Assembly (NCBI GenBank): GCA_030017955.1
Contig: JASEGR010000019.1
Coordinates: 1-41,230, forward strand
Length of the DNA: 41,230 nt
From: Candidatus Eisenbacteria bacterium
GTDB taxonomy: Bacteria > Eisenbacteria > RBG-16-71-46 > JASEGR01
Direction: 5' to 3'
Shown: one piece after another, positions 23,100-30,783 of the stretch
How positions within the stretch are numbered: the stretch's first letter is position 1
Layout of the letters: each line of letters opens with the position of its first letter
Made by a program: the position numbers and the translations under genes
Notes under the pieces: generated by a model
Told to the model about the DNA's origin: nothing
What the model saw: only the letters and a program-made list of their open reading frames with translations
The model's database searches: none

Positions 23100-24659
23100 A
23101 TGTTTAGAGACTTCATAGTATTCACATCCGTACTCGTCCTTGTCTATTACCTGACACTGATGGCCATCTATCTCTACTGCCTGCTTATTTCGAGACGGGG
23201 ACTCATCGCTTATTTCAAGAGCCGGTACTTCGGAGGGGAAAGGGAGATTTTCGAAAGCAACCTTACCCCTCTCATCTCAATCATTGTCCCCGCACACAAT
23301 GAGGAGAAGTCAATAGTCGAATCGGTGAATTCGCTGAGAAAGCTCCAGTACGCCCACTCGGAAGTGATAGTCGTGAACGACGGCTCAGCGGACCGGACGC
23401 TTGAAGTTCTCATAAAGAGTTTTGGCCTGGTCAAGGTTGACAGAATGTTGAGAAGTCCAAGAGATGCCGAAGGAAAAGAGCTCATAACCACCATGCCGGT
23501 AAGGGGCATCTATGTATCAAGAGACAGTTCGGATGTGCACGATTTGATTGTTGTCGACAAGGTAAATGGCGGAAAGTCGGACGCTCTCAATGCCGGCATA
23601 CTGGCGTCGCGGCATTCATTGATCTGCACTGTTGATGCTGATTCCATATTGGAGCGGAATGCCATCGTCAAGGCAGTCAAACCATTCTTAAAGGATCCGG
23701 AAGGCACCATAGGCGTGGGCGGCGTGATAAGACTCGCAAACGGATGTGTATTCTCCGGAGGAAAGGTCAGCGAGGTGAGACTCCCAGGCGACTTCCTCCC
23801 GGCTTTTCAAACCGTGGAATACTTGCGCTCTTTTCTCGGGTCCAGATTCGGCCTGAGCCAGCTCAACGGTCTTCTCATCGTGTCAGGCGTCTTCGCAATG
23901 CTGAGAAAGGATCTCGTCCTTGAAGTCGGCGGCTACAATGTGAATTCGCTCTCCGAGGACATGGAGATAATTGTCAGGGTTACTGAGCACGAGCTCAAGA
24001 AAGGGAAGAAACGAAGGGTCGTGTTTGTTCCGGATCCGATTGCGTGGACAGAAGCGCCAACTGATATGGCGACACTTTCCAGGCAGAGAAACAGATGGCA
24101 GAGAGGACTCATCCAGACTCTCTTCTCATTCAAACACATGCTCTTTAACCCGTCGTACGGATCCGTCGGCCTTCTTGCGATTCCTTTTCTGTACCTGGAA
24201 ATGATAGGCCCGGTGGTTGAAATCTACGGTTTTGCGACGATCCCACTCTTCTACTTCACGGGGAGACTCGAAGAGAGCTTTTTTGTGCTTTTTCTCTTCT
24301 CTGCGGTGCTCTTCGGAATTCTTCTTTCAACGCTTGGAATTCTCTTGCAGGAGTTCAGCGAATATCCGTTCACGCGGTTCCGTGATGTCGCGGGACTTTT
24401 CTCGCTCGGCGTGCTTGAAAACTTCGGCTATCGTCACCTCACTCTTCTCTGGAGACTGCGGGCGTTCTACGATTACTTCAGAAGAAGAAAGGAGTGGGGA
24501 GTGATGGAGCGGACCGGTTTTGGTGAAACGCGGAAACCTGCCAAGAACATATGGAGGGGCTTTGTAACGCTGGCGATTCTTGCGCTTCTCGTTGCTTTCC
24601 TCCTTGCTGCCGCAACGAGGCTGATTCTTGCGCATGCTGCGGGGCTTATCGGGAGATGA
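23100..24659 (+). CDS. Processive GT2 glycosyltransferase (PgaC/BcsA-like)
   Basis: A 519-residue membrane glycosyltransferase that should build a polysaccharide from a nucleotide sugar and pass it through the inner membrane. An N-terminal membrane helix is followed by the GT-A domain: SIIVPAHNEEKSI, VVNDGSADRT (first Asp), CTVDADS (D-x-D near residue 178), SLSEDMEI (catalytic acid near 285) and QRNRWQRG (near 329), the Q-x-x-R-W motif of processive synthases. Four to five C-terminal membrane helices follow. There is no PilZ domain. The stop overlaps the start of the TPR-barrel gene (ATGA). The polymer cannot be told from sequence; poly-beta-1,6-GlcNAc or cellulose-like is likely from family resemblance. 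Confidence 0.9.
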   Translation: MFRDFIVFTSVLVLVYYLTLMAIYLYCLLISRRGLIAYFKSRYFGGEREIFESNLTPLISIIVPAHNEEKSIVESVNSLRKLQYAHSEVIVVNDGSADRTLEVLIKSFGLVKVDRMLRSPRDAEGKELITTMPVRGIYVSRDSSDVHDLIVVDKVNGGKSDALNAGILASRHSLICTVDADSILERNAIVKAVKPFLKDPEGTIGVGGVIRLANGCVFSGGKVSEVRLPGDFLPAFQTVEYLRSFLGSRFGLSQLNGLLIVSGVFAMLRKDLVLEVGGYNVNSLSEDMEIIVRVTEHELKKGKKRRVVFVPDPIAWTEAPTDMATLSRQRNRWQRGLIQTLFSFKHMLFNPSYGSVGLLAIPFLYLEMIGPVVEIYGFATIPLFYFTGRLEESFFVLFLFSAVLFGILLSTLGILLQEFSEYPFTRFRDVAGLFSLGVLENFGYRHLTLLWRLRAFYDYFRRRKEWGVMERTGFGETRKPAKNIWRGFVTLAILALLVAFLLAAATRLILAHAAGLIGR

Positions 24660-26422
24660 AACTCCTGCCGCTTTTTGCATCGCTCTGTATCCTACTTTGG
24701 ATGACTGTTTCTGCCGTCTCGCAGGAGAATGTTTCCACTTCCAGCGAGAGCTACGAAAGGGGCATCAAGCTTCTTGAAGAAAAGCGTTTTGCGGAAGCAT
24801 CGGGTGTGCTCAAGGAAGCGCTAGCCAATGGCGCGGACTCAAGCAAAGTCGCGAGGCCGCTTGCAGAGGCGCTCAGGTATTCAGGAGACATCGACGGCGC
24901 TTTCCAGCTTTACGGCTTTCTCGCTGCACGGGACTCAACTGACATGGACTCCCGCTTTTGGGTTGCGACTTTCCTAAGATGGGAAAGCAAGTTTGACCTT
25001 TCGATTCCGGAATATGAGAAGCTCCTCAAAGCAATGCCCACCCACGGCGATGCTCTCTTTGGAGTGGCCCTTGCCCTTAACGCCACAGGGAGGAACGATG
25101 AGGCGATTCGAAGACTTGAAGAGCTGAAGCGTTCTGTTCCCAAGTACCTTGACGCAAGGATGGCCCTGGCGCGCTTCTACAGAGAAAAGGGCAGAGACGT
25201 CGATGCGATGAAGGAATACACGGAAATTCTGAGCATCTCCACAACCTATGCTCCCGCAAGAGACGAGCTTGGTCAGCTCAGGCGCGAATTATCCCCGGCA
25301 TTTGAACAGAACCTACTTGTCTCGGAGTACCGCACAATCGAGGGCAGACAGGATCCCAGAAGCTACAAAATCAGGTACTTTCTTTCAGAAGCGCGAACAA
25401 CAGGAACATATCCAATCAACAGCCGCACGAAGATCAGGGCGGAAACAAAAAGAGGAAGCCTGAGTCAGGAGAATCCTACATTTGGATTCACCTACTATGA
25501 TTTGAGCAGCGCTGAAAACGTTCTTGGATTCGAGACAAAGGTTCGGAAACTTGGCTCGATCCAGGCAAAGGCATCTATCATCGAATACACGAACAGAGGA
25601 AGCGCTGCATCGCTCTCCGGAAAAAAGAGTTTTGGCACGTTCAACGTTGATTTGAGGTCGGACGGCGGCCGCTTTTCCGCCTCAGCAGAGGGAAAACCGA
25701 TTCTGGTCCGGGGGGCCAGGAACGATGCCTACTGGGGAATCTACAGAATCAGAACTTTCAAAGCATCAACCATGACCCCGTATCCAAAAGGCAGGTTTGA
25801 TCTCTCAGGCATGTTCTCGAAATACTCGGACAAGAACCAGATCGGAAGCGGATCAATCTCCGCCGAGCTCGGCCAGAAGAATTACTGGATCAGGGGTCTG
25901 ATTTCCAGATGGCCTCTCGAACTCAGAGGGCTCCAGGACAAGAGAATGCGATTTGGATACGTGACAACAACTGAGGCGAGGTCAAGGTACGGATTCGCCA
26001 GGGGTGTGAATCTGTGGACGACTCTTTGGCTGAACAGTTATTGTGACGCAAACAGGGAGGCAGGCGCATTCATCGAATTGAACCGCGAGTTTTTCTCGAG
26101 TGCCCTGGTCGTGAAAGCAAGATTCAAGAAGACTTCCTACACGAAAATCGCTTCAGACTATATGGCAATTGGCGAAACGACCGGCTCTCTTTCCGTCGAA
26201 TCGAGGGGAAAATTGCATTCGATTGTCGCTTACTATGTCGAGGTCGAAGAATTCCTGAGGAAGGACGTGATAACCTCCTCTTCAAGGGGAGAGAATGTGT
26301 ACTTTGAGTTCAAACCTGTCGGCAAGTCGCGATTAGACTTTCGCCTTGGCGGTACGGGTTCTTCAAACACGATTGGAGAGAGAGGCGGCCGGGTCGAAGG
26401 GTTTGTGGGAATAGTTTTCTGA
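24656..26422 (+). CDS. TPR protein with outer-membrane beta-barrel (YaiO/PgaA-like)
   Basis: A 588-residue exported protein. Signal peptide (LLPLFASLCILLWMTVSAVSQ), then about six TPR units to residue 215 (SYERGIKLLEEKRFAEASGV, ALRYSGDIDGAFQLYGFL, ALALNATGRNDEAIRRLEEL). A long beta-rich region follows with alternating strands (NYWIRGLISRWPLELRG, VEGFVGIVF). The last residue is Phe, as expected of a Bam-inserted barrel. TPR followed by a barrel is the plan of the poly-GlcNAc exporter PgaA, and YaiO-type barrels have the same order. The start at 24656 overlaps the glycosyltransferase stop, so synthase and exporter are coupled. An export pore for the polymer is the likely role. Confidence 0.85.
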   Translation: MKLLPLFASLCILLWMTVSAVSQENVSTSSESYERGIKLLEEKRFAEASGVLKEALANGADSSKVARPLAEALRYSGDIDGAFQLYGFLAARDSTDMDSRFWVATFLRWESKFDLSIPEYEKLLKAMPTHGDALFGVALALNATGRNDEAIRRLEELKRSVPKYLDARMALARFYREKGRDVDAMKEYTEILSISTTYAPARDELGQLRRELSPAFEQNLLVSEYRTIEGRQDPRSYKIRYFLSEARTTGTYPINSRTKIRAETKRGSLSQENPTFGFTYYDLSSAENVLGFETKVRKLGSIQAKASIIEYTNRGSAASLSGKKSFGTFNVDLRSDGGRFSASAEGKPILVRGARNDAYWGIYRIRTFKASTMTPYPKGRFDLSGMFSKYSDKNQIGSGSISAELGQKNYWIRGLISRWPLELRGLQDKRMRFGYVTTTEARSRYGFARGVNLWTTLWLNSYCDANREAGAFIELNREFFSSALVVKARFKKTSYTKIASDYMAIGETTGSLSVESRGKLHSIVAYYVEVEEFLRKDVITSSSRGENVYFEFKPVGKSRLDFRLGGTGSSNTIGERGGRVEGFVGIVF

Positions 26423-26453
26423 TGCAGGTCCGTTATGGAAATGTGCAGTCTCT

Positions 26454-26488
26454 CCTCTCCCCTCTGGGGAGAGGGAGGGGTGAGGGGG
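26454..26488. repeat. CCTCTCCCC/GGGGAGAGG palindrome
   Basis: CCTCTCCCCTCTGGGGAGAGG followed by GAGGGGTGAGGGGG, a second copy of the palindrome family at 19266 and 30643. It lies 32 bp after the TPR-barrel stop, where it may also act as an operon-end hairpin. Confidence 0.7.
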
Positions 26489-26499
26489 AAAGGCACCGA

Positions 26500-26750
26500 A
26501 TGAAACGTTTGAACTGGCAAGTTGTCCTGGGGATATGCCTGGTCGGGCTCTCGGCAATTTTCTACATTCTTCAGATCGCAATATTCGAGAGGCCGAGCGA
26601 CACGCTCTTCTATTTCTTCCAGGATCTCGCCTTCTGATCCATGAATGGCTGGCCTACATGAAGCACCTGAAGAGCAGCTATCCATACCTCTTCTCCCTTG
26701 CCGTGAGAATCAATCCATTCGATCCCAATGCATCGGCGGAGATGAAATAG
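26500..26750 (+). pseudogene. Remnant of a small membrane protein with its middle deleted
   Basis: The first 45 codons (MKRLNWQVVLGICLVGLSAI, then IFERPSDTLFYFFQDLAF) look like the N-terminus of a common bacterial membrane protein of about 220 residues that goes on from the Asp-Leu-Ala-Phe into further membrane helices. Here a TGA follows at once. In another frame the sequence continues as HEWLAYMKHLKSSYPYLFSL and AVRINPFDPNASAEMK, stopping at 26750, which looks like the C-terminus of the same family. About 130 codons therefore appear to be missing and the ends fused out of frame. The family is recalled from memory and has no function name. Confidence 0.6.
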
Positions 26751-26993
26751 GAGGCTTGGGGCTGATGGCGGCTTTATCCTCCCCAATCTCTCCGTGCCAC
26801 CAAATAGTCACTGTTTCTGGTTGTCCCTGTGTCAAGCGGCTGCAGGAGAAATCTCTACCGGCTCCAGGCACATGGATCTCTTATGTCCCTAACTGCAGTA
26901 ATTTCAAGTTGTTGTAGGTTGAATATGTGCAATTTCTTTTTCGAGCTAACTTTCCAGAAAGAGAAACTCTGGTCAACAAGGAAACTTTTCTTC

Positions 26994-27022
26994 TTGACAC
27001 TATTTTTCTCCTTTGAGAAAAT
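26994..27022 (+). promoter_or_regulatory. Promoter of the AbiE-type operon
   Basis: A perfect TTGACA (26994-26999), a 17-bp pyrimidine-rich spacer and GAAAAT (27017-27022), 48 bp before the ATG at 27071. The region 26751-27070 is otherwise AT-rich with no gene. Confidence 0.4.
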
Positions 27023-27070
27023 AGTTCCAGTCGAAATCAAACAAGGCGAGACGCAATAGGAACATAGTCC

Positions 27071-28195
27071 ATGACTGAACAAGAGATCGTCCGGAAACTC
27101 AGACAAGGGATACCCTTTCAGGGGTTGAGCGACATTCAACTGGTCGAAGCACGACCAGACAAGGCGCCGACCACTGTACAGGATAACCGGCGCCGACCTG
27201 ACATCGTTCTGACACTCAATGTCGGAGAGACTCAGGTGACGGTCTACTGCGAAATCAGATCACAGGTAACCCCCAAACTTCTGGAACAAATCGCCCCGTG
27301 GTTGACAAGGATCAAGGCCGTTAGGCCTGAAGGCACGTGTGCACTGGTGTGTCCTTTCCTATCGCCAGCAAGCCAGAAGTACTGCCAACTGAACGGAATT
27401 GATTTCATAGACCTGTGTGGAAATGTGTTGCTTCGAATCCCGGGCAAGATATTCATTGAGCGGGTGGGGCGGCCAAACATCTATCGAGAAAGGCAGACGC
27501 TCCGCAATCCGTTTCGCGGTGCGTCATCGCGTGTTCTCAGAGTCCTGCTACAATCTCCCAAGCGAGTATGGACCGTCACGACCATTGCGAAGGAGCTAGA
27601 GCAGGAATCTGAGAGACAAAATCGAAAGAAGGCCTTCGTACTCAGTGTATCCTCTATCTCAAAGACCATCCAGACATTGGAGCAAGAACTTCTGGTTCGG
27701 CGCGACGAGCAGCGAATTGTCGTCCCTGAACCCCGGCAATTGCTCTTTCGTTGGGTGGACAAGTACAAGGAGCAGTACAAGAGGATACAGCAAAGTGGTC
27801 GTACATGCAGGAATCCGTTTGGGTTCAATATTGAATCTTCGGTGACTGGTTTACTGTCTCGTTTCAAAGATATGGATATTGTGGTCACAGGCTCCGCAGC
27901 CGCAGGCACGATCGCTCCCGTCGTCAATGTAGATAGAATAGACGTGTTCGTCTTGCGCGACATGCCAGACGATATTCTATCTGCTCTTGATCGCGGACAA
28001 AGTGTTGGACCAGATTTCTTGTTCATTTATCCATACGATGCTGGAGTTTTCATGTATTCCCGCAATGTGGACGGACTGCCGGTTGTTTCAGACATTCAAA
28101 CTTGGTTGGACTGTTACGCACGTGGCGGGCGTGATGTAAACCAAGCGTCTTATCTTCTCTCAAGCGTAATCGAGAAACGATGGAACAAACCGTAA
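27071..28195 (+). CDS. AbiEi-like antitoxin of a type IV toxin-antitoxin system
   Basis: A 374-residue protein. Residues 1-145 resemble a restriction-endonuclease-like fold (RRPDIVLTLNVGETQVTVYC, then EIRSQVTPKLLEQI and GIDFIDLCGNVLLRIPGKIF). A winged helix follows (residues about 150-225: VWTVTTIAKELEQESE, VSSISKTIQTLEQELLVRR), then the AbiEi-type C-terminal domain ending DGLPVVSDIQTWLDCYARGG. In AbiE systems AbiEi represses the operon and counters the AbiEii nucleotidyltransferase toxin. The next gene starts 16 bp inside this one and is such a nucleotidyltransferase. Phage-defence function is inferred from the family. Confidence 0.8.
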   Translation: MTEQEIVRKLRQGIPFQGLSDIQLVEARPDKAPTTVQDNRRRPDIVLTLNVGETQVTVYCEIRSQVTPKLLEQIAPWLTRIKAVRPEGTCALVCPFLSPASQKYCQLNGIDFIDLCGNVLLRIPGKIFIERVGRPNIYRERQTLRNPFRGASSRVLRVLLQSPKRVWTVTTIAKELEQESERQNRKKAFVLSVSSISKTIQTLEQELLVRRDEQRIVVPEPRQLLFRWVDKYKEQYKRIQQSGRTCRNPFGFNIESSVTGLLSRFKDMDIVVTGSAAAGTIAPVVNVDRIDVFVLRDMPDDILSALDRGQSVGPDFLFIYPYDAGVFMYSRNVDGLPVVSDIQTWLDCYARGGRDVNQASYLLSSVIEKRWNKP

Positions 28196-29051
28196 TTCGG
28201 GAACCACAGCTACCCTATTTACTGGAGCTTCTTACGGAGCTCGGCGACGCTGCCAATGATTTCATCCTGGCGGGCGCTCAAGCGATGCGCCTCGCTATTG
28301 GTGAAACGCGGGATACGCGAGATTTTGACTTTGTCCTGGACGTGGTCTCACTCCGAGAAGCCACCCAGTCGATAGGAGATACTCTGACAAAACTGGGTTA
28401 CGAGGTCGATCCAAAGGCTATGAGACTTCAATTCACCAAGGACATCCCCAACAGTCGGGAAACTATGCGCATTGAATTTCTTGCCCCCGAAAGGGAGAAA
28501 CGACAAAATCCAAAAGAAATTCGAGTCGATGTTCAACCGGGCCTTCACGCGCGAGCGTGTAAGGGGCAGAAATCCTGTTGAAGGAATCCGACCGCGTGAT
28601 GATCATAGGGAAGCTCCCCAGCGGAGACCTTGCCCGGGCTTCACTTCGCGTCGCACGTCCGCACGCGCTGGCAATGCCAAAACTGTTCGCGACCGACGAC
28701 AGGTACAGAAACATTAGGGGGCCGGAAGAAGCAGAGCACGACAGGAACAAGGCCAGGATCCATGGAGCAGACTTTGTGTTCATCGTCCGCGCCAATATTG
28801 AGAGGCCAGACTTCCGAGTGTCATTTCGCTCTCAGTTTGGTGACGATCTTGATTTGAGAGATGAAGCTCTCGGTATTATTTCGACATATTTCGCGAATTC
28901 GGTTGCACCTGGCATCCTGCTTTATGCCGAGTTCTGCCAGATGCAAGGTCTGGGCAACGACAGGACCGCAGAAGAACGTGCCCTGCGGGAAATCAGGCTG
29001 TTACTATCTGAACCTGTGGATTCGCAGTCGGGTTCACGGGAACAGACGTGA
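28180..29051 (+). pseudogene. AbiEii-like nucleotidyltransferase toxin, frameshifted
   Basis: The first part (28180-28581) reads as an AbiEii/AbiGii nucleotidyltransferase: DFILAGAQAMRLAIGETRDT then RDFDFVLD, the D-x-D site. It stops shortly after VQPGLHARACKG. The next frame continues without a gap as AEILLKESDRVMIIGKLPSG and runs to 29051. The switch falls on a run of four G at 28563-28566: one more G would restore a single frame of about 290 residues. So either the toxin is inactivated by a one-base deletion or the assembly is short by one base in a homopolymer. The antitoxin gene upstream is intact, as expected if toxin loss is tolerated. Confidence 0.75.
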
Positions 29052-29052
29052 C

Positions 29053-29342
29053 CTAGTTCTGCAGTTTCTTCTGAACCGCCTCACTCGTCAACTCTCGAAT
29101 TGCGTCTGAGGCAATCCATTTTGCGCTTCTTGAGTCGAGCTTCTGAATTTCTTTCGCAATCTTGATTGCAGCTTTGTTCAGCGCGCGATTCTCCTCAGGT
29201 CAGGGACTGATACGCCGTATGTCTTCTCTGAACTGATCCCGAACCTGGCCATCCCGGCAACCGCCTCTGGATCTGAAAGTGACTTCAGTCTTCTCATGAC
29301 TTCGGCATATTCCACTCTGTGACCGCCGCTCCTCTTTTTCAT
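29053..29342 (-). pseudogene. AlkD-like DNA alkylation repair gene, internal deletion
   Basis: On the minus strand an ATG at 29342 with AGGAGA upstream begins a frame reading EYAEVMRRLKSLSDPEAVAG then MARFGISSEKTYGVSVPDLR, typical of the N-terminus of the AlkD/DNA alkylation repair family, and stops after about 57 codons. In another frame the end of such a protein follows directly (NKAAIKIAKEIQKLDSRSAK, then WIASDAIRELTSEAVQKK), stopping at 29053. The family is about 230 residues, so roughly 130-150 codons are missing. Like 26500-26750 it is a fused N- and C-terminal remnant. Confidence 0.7.
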
Positions 29343-29434
29343 TGATGGTCTCCTGTTTCTATTAGTTTGGTTGTTTCACGATTGGCACTTTGGTTGTGAC
29401 ACCGGACAGAGGTCTACTCGATGTCGTCTGACAC

Positions 29435-30586
29435 TTAACGCGTGAAGCCGAACTTAATCGAGCCGTGGGTGCAGGCCTTAAGGCATTCACCGCAGGAAGT
29501 ACAATCGGGGAGACGAAACGCACTTACACCATCGCGCAGCGGTTTGATAGTTGGGCAGGGGCTTTTCGAGATACAGTCGTCGCACTTCTCACATTTGGAA
29601 CGGTTGACAGAAATTTTCCCGGGTGCAATCTTCTCCAGGAGCCAGCTCAGCGCCCCGACCGGGCAGATGGCATAGCAGAAGGGGCGGTACAGCATCAAGC
29701 TCAAAATCACCAGAGCCGCCATCATGATCCACCACAGCGTGTCGATGTTCCAGTGCAAGAGCTCAAAGAAGTTAACCGGCTCATAGACGCTGTACGCGGA
29801 ATAAGCCCTCCAGATTCCCTGCGAGATGTCGCCTCCAACCTCATGACCGAGCCCCGCAATCTGACTCTTCACTCTGAAGAAAGTGAGCACAAACATGATC
29901 AAGAGTGCAAAACGGATTGCATTGAAAATGGCAAAATTGAACTGTTTCCAGCGCGGCTTGAAGGGAATCTTATTGACCAATTCCTGCAGCGCTCCAAGTG
30001 GACATACCCATCCGCAAAAGAGCTTCCGGCCCACAATGCTCGGGATGAAGATGGCAAGGAAAATCACAAGAAAACCTGCAAGAAACCTACCGGTAGTGAA
30101 CTTGAACATGAAGAGTTTGGTGACCCCGCACACTGGGCTGGGATGGAGCGGGAAGACATAGTCGAGGCCGAACAAAACGAAGACCAGGGCGAGGACCCCG
30201 ATGCGGATCCAGCGATTGATTGCTTTTAGGAAGAGAAGCACGATGCCCAGCGCTATGATGGCAAAGGATGTAAGATACTTGGGGATCAGCAGGGAATTGA
30301 GGAGGGTCGGCGGCTTCATCGGCTCTTCACCTTTCGCCTCGCCTTTTTCGCCGCCTGCAGCCGCGGCAGTTCCTGCTGACTTGAGGCTCTCCGCAGCCGC
30401 ATCCCCGTGGAGGTGACGGCTGGAGTCGCCTTGAGCCATCCCCGTCCCAGCTCCTCGCGGCGATTCTGCACACGCAGGATTGTGGCCGACCCACGGCAGG
30501 AAAAGGAATGCGACAGCGCATGATACCGTTAGAGCAGTGAGAAAAGAGGCGTGTCTCGCAAGTGGTTGCACGATGGCAGTATGCAC
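29435..30586 (-). CDS. NapH-like polytopic [4Fe-4S] membrane protein
   Basis: A 383-residue inner-membrane electron-transfer protein. Hydrophobic N-terminus, an Ala/Gly/Glu-rich linker (residues about 40-88), then six or so membrane helices. Two NapH/NosR-type cysteine motifs are present, CGWVCPLGAL and CYAICPVGALSW. The C-terminal tail has two [4Fe-4S] sites, CEKCDDCISKSPCP and CTSCGECLKACTHG. Proteins of this type move electrons between quinol and a periplasmic or cytoplasmic reductase. No partner gene is adjacent, so the acceptor is unknown. The GTG start at 30586 lacks a strong ribosome site; a start further in is possible. Confidence 0.85.
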   Translation of the reverse strand: MHTAIVQPLARHASFLTALTVSCAVAFLFLPWVGHNPACAESPRGAGTGMAQGDSSRHLHGDAAAESLKSAGTAAAAGGEKGEAKGEEPMKPPTLLNSLLIPKYLTSFAIIALGIVLLFLKAINRWIRIGVLALVFVLFGLDYVFPLHPSPVCGVTKLFMFKFTTGRFLAGFLVIFLAIFIPSIVGRKLFCGWVCPLGALQELVNKIPFKPRWKQFNFAIFNAIRFALLIMFVLTFFRVKSQIAGLGHEVGGDISQGIWRAYSAYSVYEPVNFFELLHWNIDTLWWIMMAALVILSLMLYRPFCYAICPVGALSWLLEKIAPGKISVNRSKCEKCDDCISKSPCPTIKPLRDGVSAFRLPDCTSCGECLKACTHGSIKFGFTR

Positions 30587-30642
30587 GTCTGTGGGCTCTC
30601 TGTCAATGTCTGCGAGGCTCGAACAGGTAGGCTTGGAGATGT

Positions 30643-30688
30643 CCCCTCACCTGAATCCTCTCCCCATGGGGGAGAGGTTGGTGAGGGG
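30643..30688. repeat. CCTCTCCCC/GGGGGAGAGG palindrome, best copy
   Basis: A nested palindrome: CCCCTCACC..CCTCTCCCC-ATG-GGGGAGAGG..GTGAGGGG. Third copy of the family also seen at 19266 and 26454, here in the gap between the divergent iron-sulfur and Kelch genes. Confidence 0.75.
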
Positions 30689-30702
30689 TCAGATTTCGCT
30701 TC

Positions 30703-30731
30703 TTGACTCAGACATAAAAGATTGGTAGAAT
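30703..30731 (+). promoter_or_regulatory. Promoter of the first Kelch gene
   Basis: TTGACT (30703-30708), a 17-bp spacer and TAGAAT (30726-30731), both one base from consensus. The start codon is 52 bp downstream. The second Kelch gene has a parallel arrangement. Confidence 0.6.
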
Positions 30732-30753
30732 CATGTCAGGATTATACAAAATA

Positions 30754-30772
30754 GGGAGCCATGGTAGCTCCC
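30754..30772 (+). promoter_or_regulatory. Leader hairpin before the first Kelch gene
   Basis: GGGAGC (30754-30759) pairs with GCTCCC (30767-30772) around a 7-base loop, ending 11 bases before the ATG and directly next to the GGGAGAG ribosome-binding sequence. A hairpin in the same place precedes the second Kelch gene, so it may influence translation or mRNA stability. Confidence 0.45.
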
Positions 30773-30783
30773 GGGAGAGACCA

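Noticed and set aside
28558-28581. Programmed -1 ribosomal frameshift in the AbiEii-like gene
   Set aside because: The TGT-AAG-GGG-C context is not a canonical slippery heptamer and no downstream hairpin is evident; a lost G is simpler.
29465-30229. 254-codon plus-strand frame
   Set aside because: Shadow of the iron-sulfur membrane protein on the other strand, whose cysteine motifs are clear.
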